Origin: Buchananella felis
Lineage (GTDB): Bacteria; Actinomycetota; Actinomycetes; Actinomycetales; Actinomycetaceae
Strand: one strand, 5' to 3'
DNA: 64,000 bases
Assembly: GCF_041380015.1 (NCBI RefSeq)
Contig: NZ_CP159978.1
Position numbers and translations under genes: made by a program. The notes beneath the pieces were generated by a model. It had not been told where the DNA came from and did not search any database. It saw nothing but the letters and a program-made list of their open reading frames with translations. Positions 51,500-59,542 of this stretch are shown here, one piece after another. The stretch's first letter is position 1. Each line of letters opens with the position of its first letter.

Positions 51500-51533
51500 C
51501 TCAGTGAGGGTTGAGTGACGCGGGCGCAGCCGG

Positions 51534-54500
51534 TCAGCGCAGCTTTGCCGCCTCTTGCAGAGCTGTCCGTACCCGCTTCTCACTCACCTTCACCGGCGTG
51601 CCGAGAGCCTGGGCGAACAGGCTCACCCGCAGCTCCTCTAGGAGCCAGCCAACGGACTCCAGGCGCCCCAGCGCCTCCTGCCCGGCGCTGCCCGCCCCGC
51701 GCGCGGCCTCGAAGGCGACCGCCAGCTCGCGCTCCAGTGTCTCCAACACGCGGGTGGCGGCCTGGTCGCCGCCCGCGTCCACCCCGGCCCGCTCGAAGCG
51801 GCGCGTCAGCGCCTTGACGTAGCGCGCCAGGTGCTGCAGCACGGTCACGGGGGTCGAGCCCAGGAAGCCGGCCGGCAGCAGGTGCTCCAGGTGCGCGCGC
51901 ACCTGGGCCGCCACCCCCACCAGGGCCAGCGTGGTGCCCTTGGAGAGGGCCTTGTCCACCGCGCGCGCCTCGGTCAGCGCGGCGGCGCACCAGCGCAGCA
52001 CGCGGTAGACGGCGTCCTCGAAGTGCTGGCGGGCGTAGGCCAACAGCGCCACGAACTGGGTGGGGTGGCGCACGGCCTGCGACTGCCCGCTGGCGCGGCC
52101 CCACTCGGCCAGCACCAGCCCGGCGGCGGCCCACTGCGCGTCGGCCACGAGCGCGGAGGTGCTGGGGTAGGGGCTGGCGGCCAGCGTCAGGGCCTCGGCC
52201 CCGGTCCAGCGGGAGGTCACGCGCGCCTCGCTGAGCGCCACCTTTTGCAGCAGCAGTGCGCGCACGCCGAGCAGGTGGGCCCGGGCGGCGCCGGCGGCGG
52301 TGGGCAGCAGCTTCAGGTCGGCGCGGGGCTGCGCAGGCTCGGGCGCAACGAGCGCCGGGTAGGCGCGCACGATTCCGCTGGCGGCGCTGACCTCGACGTG
52401 GTCGGGCAGCGGCTGGGCGGGGAAGTCCTTCAGGTCGCTGGCCTCCATCGCGGCGGCCTGCACGGCGCTGAGTGCGCCACCGCCCGGATCTGCCGGCGCA
52501 TTCAGGTGGCCGACGTTCCCGCCCGCCCCCGCCTGGGCCCGCGCGCCGCCCCGCGTGGCGGCCGCAGGGGACGGGCCACCGGACCCGGCCGCCTGCCCGC
52601 GCTTGGCGCCCGGAGCGTCGCCCGCCTGCGCAGTGCCGGGCTGCGGTTCAGTGCCGGCCTTCTTCCCCTTGCCGCGCCGCTGGGATTGTTGGGCGGAGCG
52701 GGCCTCGTCCAGCGCCAGGGCTACGGCGCCGCGCACCACGCCGCGTACGGCATCGGTGGCGGCGGGCTCCAGCTCGCGCTGCAGCTCGCCCAGGTCCTTT
52801 CCTTCTCCAAGTACGGCACCGCGCGCACTGACCACGCGGAAGGTCATGCGCAGGTGGTCGGGTAGCTCCACGCCCTGCCAGGCCTCGACCGGGATGACCA
52901 CGCCGCGCGCGGCCTCCACCGCGCGCGTGAAGGCGGTGCGGAAGGAGCGGTCCGGCGCCCCGTCTGCCCCAGTGCCCCGGGGGCTGGCCGCGTCCGGGCG
53001 CACCCCGGCCCGCGCTGCCACGCGGGCCGCCTCGCGCTCCTCGGCCTGGGCGCGCAGCAGCGCCCACGCGTCGCGCATGGAGGCCCCGGGCACCAGCGTG
53101 CGCGGCAGCGCCTTCGCGGCGCTCGCTCCCTCGGGCCCGGCGCCGCCTCCCGTCGTGGACGCGTCCGCACCCCGGTCGCTCGTCGGCCCGTCGCTTGTCT
53201 CGGCGTCGCCAGCCGCAGTCGCGCTCTTGGGCCCGGCCCCCGCCTTCCCCGCGCCCCCACTGGGGGCGGGCGCGTCCTCGCTGCGGCCGGCGGCAACGTC
53301 GTCCCCCACCAAGACCGGGTGGGCGGCGCGCAGCACCTCCACCACCTCCTTGGCCACGTCGGGGGCGGGCACCAGCTGGCGGCGCACGGCCTTCGGCAGG
53401 GCGCGCAGGGTGGCAAGCACCAGCTCGTCCAGCACGCCGGGCACCATCCAGTCAAAGCCGTCCGGGCGTACGGCGGCCAGCAGGTCCACTGGGATGACGG
53501 CGGTGACACCGTCGTCGCTGCGGCCGGGCGTGAACTCGTAGCGCAGCTCCAGGCGCATGTCCCCCTGTTGCCAGAAGTCCGGGTAGCCCTCCACGCCCGC
53601 GCCGCGCGGGCGCAGCAGCTCCTCTGGGTAGGTGAGGAGGTCGGGCTCGGTGGTGCGCGCCCGCTTCCACCACTTGTCGAAGGCGGCGGCGCCGGTGACG
53701 TGGGCGGGCAGGCGGGCGGCGAAGAAGGCGGCGCGGGCCTCGGCGTCGGCCACCAGGGCGTGGGTGCGGGTGCGGCGCTCGACCTCGTGGGCGGCGGCCA
53801 CGCGCCGCTCGTTCTCCTTCACGAACGCGTGCCGGCCGTGCCAGTCGCCCTCCACCAGGGCGTGGCGGATGAACATCTCGCGGGCCAGCTCCCGGGCGGT
53901 GACGTCCCCGATCGGCGTCTCGCCCAGGCGGCCCAGCAGCACCTCACGGGCGGCCACCAGGGTCAGCCCGTAGAGCTGGACCTTCTCGTTGATCATGGCG
54001 GCCCCGTTGCGTCGGGACCAGTGCGGCTCGTTGTAGGAGCGCGCCACCAGGTGCCCGGCCAGCTCCTCTACCCAGCCCGGCTCGATGCGGGCCACGGTGC
54101 GCGCGAACAGGCGGGAGGTCTCCACCAGCTCAGCGGTCATCACCCACGCCGGGGTGCGCCGGGCCTTGACCAGGCCGGAGCCGGGCCAGATCGTGAAGCG
54201 GGTGCCGCGCGTGCCGGCGTACTCCTTCTTGCGCTCGTCCCAGGTGCCCACGTTGGACAGCAGGCCGGTCAGCAGCGAGCGGTGGACCGCGGCCTCGTCC
54301 GCGCCGCGCCCCGAGGAGGCGAACGCCACGCACGCGGCGGCCACCGCGCCCGACGTGCCCGCCCCGCCGCTCAGCGCAGCCCCGCCCTCCGTGAGGGCGG
54401 CCGCCACCAGGTCCTCCGTGTCCGGCAGGGCGATGGGGGAGAGCTTCAGGCCCAGCGGGCGGGCCAGCTGGCGCAGCTGCGTGACCAGGTCCTGCCACTC

Positions 54501-56714
54501 GCGCACGCGCAGGTAGTGCAGGAACTCGGCGCGGCACATGCGCCGAAACGCGCTGCCGGACAGCTCGCGGCGCTGGGTGCGGATGTAGCGCCACAGCGTG
54601 ATGTAGGTGAGGAAGTCGCTGGTGGGGTGGGCGAAGCGCCGGTGAGCGGCGTCTGCGGCGGCGGCCTTGTCCGCCGGGCGCTCGCGGACGTCCTGCATGG
54701 ACAGGGCCGCCACGATAACCAGCACCTCGGCGGCGCAACCGGCCTCGTCGGCGGCGATCAGCATGCGGGCCAGGCGCGGGTCGATCGGCAGGGAGGCCAG
54801 GCGGCGGCCGATGGCGGTGAGCGCGATGTCCCCGTTCTCTTGCCGCACCGCGCCGATCTCTGCCAGCAGGGTGACGCCGTCGCGCACGGCGCGCGCCTCG
54901 GGCGGGTCCACGAACGGGAAGTCCTCCACCCGCCCCAGCCCCAGGGCGGTCATCTGCAGGATGACGCTGGCCAGGGAGGTGCGCAGGATCTCCGGCTCGG
55001 TGAACTCGTCGCGGCTAGCGAGGTCGGCCTTGGAGAACAGGCGGATTGCGATGCCCTCGGCCACGCGGCCGCAGCGCCCGGCGCGTTGGTCCGACGACGC
55101 CCTAGAGACCGGTTCGATCGGGAGGCGCTGCACCTTGGTGCGGTTGGAGTAGCGGGAGATGCGCGCCAGGCCCGGGTCGATCACGTAGCGGATGCCGGGG
55201 ACGGTCAGCGAGGTCTCCGCGACGTTGGTGGCCAGCACGATGCGCTGCAGTGAGTGCGGTTCGAAGACCCGGTGCTGTTCCGCGGTGGTCAGGCGGGCGA
55301 ACAGCGGCAGGATCTCCACCCCGTCGGGGCGGTGGCCGCGCGCCTTCGGGTCCGCCACGTATCGCGAGCCCAGGTGCTCGATCAGCGCCGCGTGGGTGTC
55401 GCGGATGTCGCGCTCGCCGGCCAGGAACACCAGGATGTCGCGGCCCGAGCCGTCGGCGGGCAGGGCGGCGGACTCCGCCAGCAGCTCGTCCACGGCGGTG
55501 CAGATGCCGCTGACCTGGTCCATCTCCTCGCTGGGGAAGCGCTCGTCGCCCTCGAAGAGGAGGTCCAGGGGCTGCTCGGGCGGCTGCGGCGCACACGATT
55601 GCCGGGTCGGCTCGGGCGCGGCGGGTGCCGCTGCAGGCTGCGCCGGCAGCGGCCGGGCCTGGCTGGCCCCGGGCTCGTCGGGCTGCGGCGCTGGGGCGGG
55701 CGCTGCCAGCTCGGGTAGCTGCACCACTCCCGGCCCGCGCGCGGCGCTGGCCCTGAGGGCGGCGGCGAAGGCGGCGGCCTCCAGGTCGGCGCGGGTGGGC
55801 GCGGCAGCGCCGTCCTTGCCGGTGACGCCGACGCCGGTGCCGGCGCTGCTCGCGGTGGCATTGACCATGCCGGCGGGGCCGGTCGGGGCCTTGCTTGCCG
55901 GTGAGGCGGCGGCCCGGGCCGGGCGGGTATCCGCAGCGGCCGCCCGGGTATCTGCGGCGGCGGGCGTCGCTGCGCCAACCTCCTGGGGGCGGCCGGCGGC
56001 AGCGTCGTCCCCCTCCAGCTCGCGCTGCGGTACCAAGGGCCGGTAGCGGATCTCCACCGGGAAGGTGCGGCCGCTGACCTCGATGATCGGCACGGGCGTG
56101 GCCGCGAAGCGCTCGAAGTGGGCGGCAAAGCGGGCGGAGTCGATGGTGGCGGAGGTGATGACCACCTTCAGGTCCGGGCGCAGCGGCAGCAGGCGGGCCA
56201 GGTAGCCCAGGATGAAGTCGATGTTGAGGCTGCGCTCGTGGGCCTCGTCCACGATCACCGTGTCGTAGCGGCGCAGCAGGGGGTCGCGCTGCACCTCGGC
56301 CAGCAGGATGCCGTCCGTCATTAGCTTGACCAGGGTGGTCGGGGCGGTCTCGTCGGTGAAGCGCACCTGGTAGCCCACCGCGCCACCGACCTCCACGCCC
56401 AGCTCGAAGGCCAGGCGCTCGGCAACGGAGCGCGCGGCGATGCGGCGCGGCTGGGTGTGCCCGATCAGCCCGGTGACGCCCCGCCCCAGCTCCAGGCACA
56501 TCTTGGGCAGCTGCGTGGTCTTACCGGAGCCGGTGGCGCCGGCCACCACCACCACCTGGTGATCGCGGATGGCGGCCAGGATCTCCTCCCGGCGGGCGCT
56601 CACCGGCAGGTCTGGGTAGGTCAGGGTGGGCACCGCCGCGCGGCGCTGTTCGATCTGCTGCGGGGAGAAGCCGCGCTGGGAGTCCGCGCGGCCAGCGCGG
56701 GAGCCAGCATTCAT
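51534..56714 (-). CDS. hrpA: DEAH-box ATP-dependent RNA helicase HrpA, enlarged
   Basis: About 1726 residues from ATG 56714, seven bases after TAGAAT on the minus strand (leaderless); ATG 56723 is the alternative. Core motifs: GATGSGKTTQ (59-68), TQPRRIAA, VDEAHERS, TSATI, FLAGERDIRDT, ATNVAETSLTVPGI and QRAGRCGR. Usual HrpA is about 1300 residues; the excess is low-complexity insertions at 234-396 and in two blocks between about 1130 and 1410. All three carry copies of the dispersed word (GDDVAAGRS, GDDAAAGRP, GGNVGHLNAP). Known relatives rescue stalled ribosomes or unwind mRNA. Confidence 0.9.
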   Translation of the reverse strand: MNAGSRAGRADSQRGFSPQQIEQRRAAVPTLTYPDLPVSARREEILAAIRDHQVVVVAGATGSGKTTQLPKMCLELGRGVTGLIGHTQPRRIAARSVAERLAFELGVEVGGAVGYQVRFTDETAPTTLVKLMTDGILLAEVQRDPLLRRYDTVIVDEAHERSLNIDFILGYLARLLPLRPDLKVVITSATIDSARFAAHFERFAATPVPIIEVSGRTFPVEIRYRPLVPQRELEGDDAAAGRPQEVGAATPAAADTRAAAADTRPARAAASPASKAPTGPAGMVNATASSAGTGVGVTGKDGAAAPTRADLEAAAFAAALRASAARGPGVVQLPELAAPAPAPQPDEPGASQARPLPAQPAAAPAAPEPTRQSCAPQPPEQPLDLLFEGDERFPSEEMDQVSGICTAVDELLAESAALPADGSGRDILVFLAGERDIRDTHAALIEHLGSRYVADPKARGHRPDGVEILPLFARLTTAEQHRVFEPHSLQRIVLATNVAETSLTVPGIRYVIDPGLARISRYSNRTKVQRLPIEPVSRASSDQRAGRCGRVAEGIAIRLFSKADLASRDEFTEPEILRTSLASVILQMTALGLGRVEDFPFVDPPEARAVRDGVTLLAEIGAVRQENGDIALTAIGRRLASLPIDPRLARMLIAADEAGCAAEVLVIVAALSMQDVRERPADKAAAADAAHRRFAHPTSDFLTYITLWRYIRTQRRELSGSAFRRMCRAEFLHYLRVREWQDLVTQLRQLARPLGLKLSPIALPDTEDLVAAALTEGGAALSGGAGTSGAVAAACVAFASSGRGADEAAVHRSLLTGLLSNVGTWDERKKEYAGTRGTRFTIWPGSGLVKARRTPAWVMTAELVETSRLFARTVARIEPGWVEELAGHLVARSYNEPHWSRRNGAAMINEKVQLYGLTLVAAREVLLGRLGETPIGDVTARELAREMFIRHALVEGDWHGRHAFVKENERRVAAAHEVERRTRTHALVADAEARAAFFAARLPAHVTGAAAFDKWWKRARTTEPDLLTYPEELLRPRGAGVEGYPDFWQQGDMRLELRYEFTPGRSDDGVTAVIPVDLLAAVRPDGFDWMVPGVLDELVLATLRALPKAVRRQLVPAPDVAKEVVEVLRAAHPVLVGDDVAAGRSEDAPAPSGGAGKAGAGPKSATAAGDAETSDGPTSDRGADASTTGGGAGPEGASAAKALPRTLVPGASMRDAWALLRAQAEEREAARVAARAGVRPDAASPRGTGADGAPDRSFRTAFTRAVEAARGVVIPVEAWQGVELPDHLRMTFRVVSARGAVLGEGKDLGELQRELEPAATDAVRGVVRGAVALALDEARSAQQSQRRGKGKKAGTEPQPGTAQAGDAPGAKRGQAAGSGGPSPAAATRGGARAQAGAGGNVGHLNAPADPGGGALSAVQAAAMEASDLKDFPAQPLPDHVEVSAASGIVRAYPALVAPEPAQPRADLKLLPTAAGAARAHLLGVRALLLQKVALSEARVTSRWTGAEALTLAASPYPSTSALVADAQWAAAGLVLAEWGRASGQSQAVRHPTQFVALLAYARQHFEDAVYRVLRWCAAALTEARAVDKALSKGTTLALVGVAAQVRAHLEHLLPAGFLGSTPVTVLQHLARYVKALTRRFERAGVDAGGDQAATRVLETLERELAVAFEAARGAGSAGQEALGRLESVGWLLEELRVSLFAQALGTPVKVSEKRVRTALQEAAKLR
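52503..52523 (-). repeat. dispersed GC-rich word, copy in hrpA insertion
   Basis: Reverse of the 1162-1182 sequence, encoding GGNVGHLN in frame with hrpA. Confidence 0.7.
53289..53304 (+). repeat. dispersed GC-rich word, copy in hrpA insertion
   Basis: Exact GGCGGCAACGTCGTCC, opposite to hrpA, encoding DDVAAG. Confidence 0.7.
55995..56010 (+). repeat. dispersed GC-rich word, variant in hrpA insertion
   Basis: GGCGGCAGCGTCGTCC, one base from the core, encoding DDAAAG. Confidence 0.55.
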
Positions 56715-56793
56715 GCCACTCATTCTAAATGTGGAGGCAAAAGCCGCCCCTCGGGGGACCCGCGCCCGGCGGGCGGCGTGCCAAGATGTTGGC

Positions 56794-58308
56794 GTGAACA
56801 CTGGGAAAGGCAGCGACGCCTTCAGCGCGGGCGCGGGCGCGGGCGCGGGCGGCGGAGATAACCCGGCGGGCGGAAGTGGCTTCGGCGCGGGGGAGCCGGC
56901 GGAGGCTGCGGGCGCGCAGGCGGGCGCGCAGGCGGAGGCCGGAGGCGCGCAGGCGGGCGAGGGTGGCTACTCGCGCTACGAGGCCGTGGGTCCCAAGGAG
57001 GACGCCCTGGTCACCGAGATCAAGCAGGTGATCGGCGACCGCCCGGTGCAGGACGTGGCCCGCTCCGTCTCCTCCGGCGCGTGGCAGGCGGTGATGAACA
57101 ATCTGCCCAGCCCGCTGGCCCGCCTGCGGTCGGGCGCGATGACCCTGCAGGAGCGCGTGCGCGCGATCTTCTGGGGGGCGGTGGCTTTCTTCCTGTTCCT
57201 GCTGGTGGTCTTTTCCACCAAGCCGGACGCGTTTTCCGACCTCTTTGGCAGGTTTCCGGCCTCGCTGACCTTCCCGTTCGCGCAACTCATCGCCCTGCGC
57301 AGCGTGGTGGCGATCGGCTTCGCCCTGTTGACGCTGGTCTACCTGGTGATGGCGCTGTGGCGGACGTTCACCACCCGCACCGGCCGCTACCTGTGGATCG
57401 TGACGTTGATATTCGCGCTGGGGGTGGGCCTGCACGTCAGTTCGGTGCGCAGCGCCGGCATCAACACGGGTGCCCGCGTGGGCCCGGACCTGGGTTGGAG
57501 CCTGACCCGGCAGGGCGGGGCGGTGACGGTGCTGGTGGCCAACCTGGACGGCCGCGTGACGCTGGCGAGCGACGTGGCGTTGTTGGCTGAGCAGGCCGGC
57601 GCGGACGTGATCGTGCTGCCGGAGTCCTCCGCAGAGATGGCCGCGCAGGTCGCCAACGATCTCACCAAGCTGCACATGGCGCATCTGCCGAGCGACGCCC
57701 TGCCGGTGTTCGACGAGGCGGTGTTCCAGGACCCGGCGGTCATCAAGCCAACCGGTGCCTTCACCGTCTACGCGGCTGCGGGCAGCGACCTGCTGGTGGA
57801 CGGGGTCAAGCCGCAGCCGGGCGTTCCTCCCCGGCGCGGGGCCACCACCACGGTGCTGGTCTCCACGGCCCTGGGCCCCTACCGGCTGGAGCGGGAGCTG
57901 GGCACGGCCAACGGCTCGGTGCTGCTGGCCCCGGTGACGCAGGGGGCGCCCACGATCGCGGCGGTGCACGGCGCCTCCCCGAAGCGGGACAGCATGGTGC
58001 AGTGGCGCGCGGACCTGGAGAAGGTCACCTCCCTGTGCTCGGACCGTACCCGCACCGGCCTGATCGTGGCCGGCACGCTGAACTCGACGCGGGACCACGC
58101 CCTGGTGCGCTCCTCCCAGTGTGGCCTGGCGATGCACCAGCTGGGGCAGGGCTCGGTGGGCACGTGGCCGGTCGGTGTGCCCGCCCTGCTGGGGGCCCCG
58201 ATCGACGGTGCGCTGATCGGCCCGGGCGTGACCCCGGTGGCCGCGGAGGTGCTGAATCTGGAGTACACCGATCACCGCGCCGTGCTGATGCGTTTTGAGC
58301 TGAAGTAG
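56794..58308 (+). CDS. membrane protein with EEP-like domain
   Basis: 504 residues from GTG 56794. A 60-residue Gly/Ala tract leads to a basic segment, then three helices (residues 126-143, 160-185 and 198-216). The outer domain (230-504) resembles the endonuclease/exonuclease/phosphatase fold: VLVANLDGR, ADVIVLPESSAEM, PTIAAVHGASP, GLIVAGTLNST and the closing NLEYTDHRAVLMRFEL. Catalytic Asn/Glu/His positions are recognisable although some are changed (GTLNST for GDFN). It is divergent from hrpA. Substrate unknown. Confidence 0.8.
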   Translation: MNTGKGSDAFSAGAGAGAGGGDNPAGGSGFGAGEPAEAAGAQAGAQAEAGGAQAGEGGYSRYEAVGPKEDALVTEIKQVIGDRPVQDVARSVSSGAWQAVMNNLPSPLARLRSGAMTLQERVRAIFWGAVAFFLFLLVVFSTKPDAFSDLFGRFPASLTFPFAQLIALRSVVAIGFALLTLVYLVMALWRTFTTRTGRYLWIVTLIFALGVGLHVSSVRSAGINTGARVGPDLGWSLTRQGGAVTVLVANLDGRVTLASDVALLAEQAGADVIVLPESSAEMAAQVANDLTKLHMAHLPSDALPVFDEAVFQDPAVIKPTGAFTVYAAAGSDLLVDGVKPQPGVPPRRGATTTVLVSTALGPYRLERELGTANGSVLLAPVTQGAPTIAAVHGASPKRDSMVQWRADLEKVTSLCSDRTRTGLIVAGTLNSTRDHALVRSSQCGLAMHQLGQGSVGTWPVGVPALLGAPIDGALIGPGVTPVAAEVLNLEYTDHRAVLMRFELK

Positions 58309-58373
58309 TCCGACGTCCCGCGCATCCCCGCGTCGAAGGCGCCGCCCCGCGTGGAGGCCGTGTCAGGGGAGGG

Positions 58374-58389
58374 GGCGGTGGAACGTCGA
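58374..58389 (+). repeat. dispersed GC-rich word, intergenic GGTGG variant
   Basis: GGCGGTGGAACGTCGA, in the gap before the metF riboswitch. Confidence 0.5.
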
Positions 58390-58418
58390 CCCCGCAAGGC
58401 AGAATCTGAACGCCTGCG

Positions 58419-58434
58419 TATCAAATGCTGGACG
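58419..58434 (+). promoter_or_regulatory. element shared with NhaC-family promoter
   Basis: TATCAAATGCTGGACG, differing at one base from 47959-47974. It may include the -35 part of the metF promoter or a regulator site. Confidence 0.35.
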
Positions 58435-58475
58435 TGCGGTGCGGGTGGGAAAGGCGGCCTGAGAAGGTAGGCGAA

Positions 58476-58551
58476 CCATCCAGAGCGACCGAGAGACCTG
58501 GCTCTAAGACGTCGCAGCAACCCCTGAGGGTGCTTCAGCCAGGATCGATGG
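58476..58551 (+). ncRNA. SAM riboswitch (SAM-I/SAM-IV superfamily)
   Basis: P1 arms CCATC (58476-58480) and GATGG (58547-58551) enclose the class core: CAGAGCGAC pairing with GTCGC, the GAGAGACCTGGCTC internal helix, then GCAGCAACC-CCTGA-GGGTGCTT, the diagnostic GCAACC/GGTGC hairpin. It lies before metF-metE, genes commonly under SAM control. The metF ribosome site GGAGAGGAA directly follows (and touches) P1, so ligand binding probably hides it and blocks translation. Choice between SAM-I and SAM-IV needs a covariance model. Confidence 0.8.
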
Positions 58552-58559
58552 GAGAGGAA

Positions 58560-59528
58560 GTGTCTACCAGAACGCTATTCACCGCCAAGCGGGACCGGCC
58601 GCTGGTTTCCTTCGAGTTCTTCCCGCCGCGTTCCAGGGCAAACCTGTCCCTGGCGTGGGCCGGGATCGACAAGCTGCTGGCCAGCGAACCGGACATGGCC
58701 ACCGTCACCTACGGCGCCGGCGGGTCCACGCGGGACGTCTCCATGGCCGTGCTTGCCCACATCCTGGAAAAGACCAGCCTGAAGCCGGTGGCGCACCTGA
58801 CCTGCATCGGGGCCACCCGCGCGGAGCTGACCGCCACCATCACCGAGCTGCTGGCCGCCGGGGTGCGCGACTTCCTGGCCCTGCGCGGCGACCTGCCGCG
58901 CGGCGAAACCTGGGCCACCTACCGGCCCTCGGCCGGGGCGCTGTCCACCGGAGCGGAGCTGGTGGCGCTGATCCGTGAGATCGCCGATTCTCAGCTGCCG
59001 GGCGAGGACGTGTCCATCTGCGTGGCCGCCTATCCCGGCTCCCCCGGCGCCCAGTTCGACGCGGGCCTGGCCGCCCTGAAGGAAAAGACTGACGCGGGGG
59101 CGGACTACTCCATCACCCAGGTCTTCTTCGAGGCCGCCGACTACGCGCGCCTACGCCAGGCCGCCGACGCCGCCGGCGTCACCGCCCCCATCCTGCCCGG
59201 CTTCGCCCCGCTCACCGACCCGCAGCGGACCCAGCGCATCGCCGAACTGGCCGGACTGGAGGTGCCCGACCACCTGGCGGCCGCGCTGTGCCAAGCCGAC
59301 CCGGTGGAGCGGGTGCGCGCCGGCCTGCGCGCCACCCTGGACCTCATCTCCGGGACCCTGGCCGCCGGGGCGCCGGGCGTACACCTCTACACCTTCAACC
59401 GTCCCCGCCCCAGCCTGGACATCCTGGAATACCTGTTCGCCACCAAGTTCCTATCAACCACCACCGACCGTCGCTTCACCGAGGACCTCGTAGAGGCCAC
59501 GCTCACCGCCCTCACCCCGGCCCGATAA
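58560..59528 (+). CDS. metF: methylenetetrahydrofolate reductase
   Basis: 322 residues from GTG 58560, right after the riboswitch and its ribosome site. It reduces 5,10-methylene-THF to 5-methyl-THF, the methyl donor for MetE. Family blocks: SFEFFPPRSRANLSLAW, VTYGAGGSTRDVSMAVL, PVAHLTCIGATRAEL, FLALRGDLPRGE, ITQVFFEAADYARL and GVHLYTFNRPRPSLDILEYL. metE follows after 14 bases. Confidence 0.95.
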   Translation: MSTRTLFTAKRDRPLVSFEFFPPRSRANLSLAWAGIDKLLASEPDMATVTYGAGGSTRDVSMAVLAHILEKTSLKPVAHLTCIGATRAELTATITELLAAGVRDFLALRGDLPRGETWATYRPSAGALSTGAELVALIREIADSQLPGEDVSICVAAYPGSPGAQFDAGLAALKEKTDAGADYSITQVFFEAADYARLRQAADAAGVTAPILPGFAPLTDPQRTQRIAELAGLEVPDHLAAALCQADPVERVRAGLRATLDLISGTLAAGAPGVHLYTFNRPRPSLDILEYLFATKFLSTTTDRRFTEDLVEATLTALTPAR

Positions 59529-59542
59529 GGAGATTCACGCAC

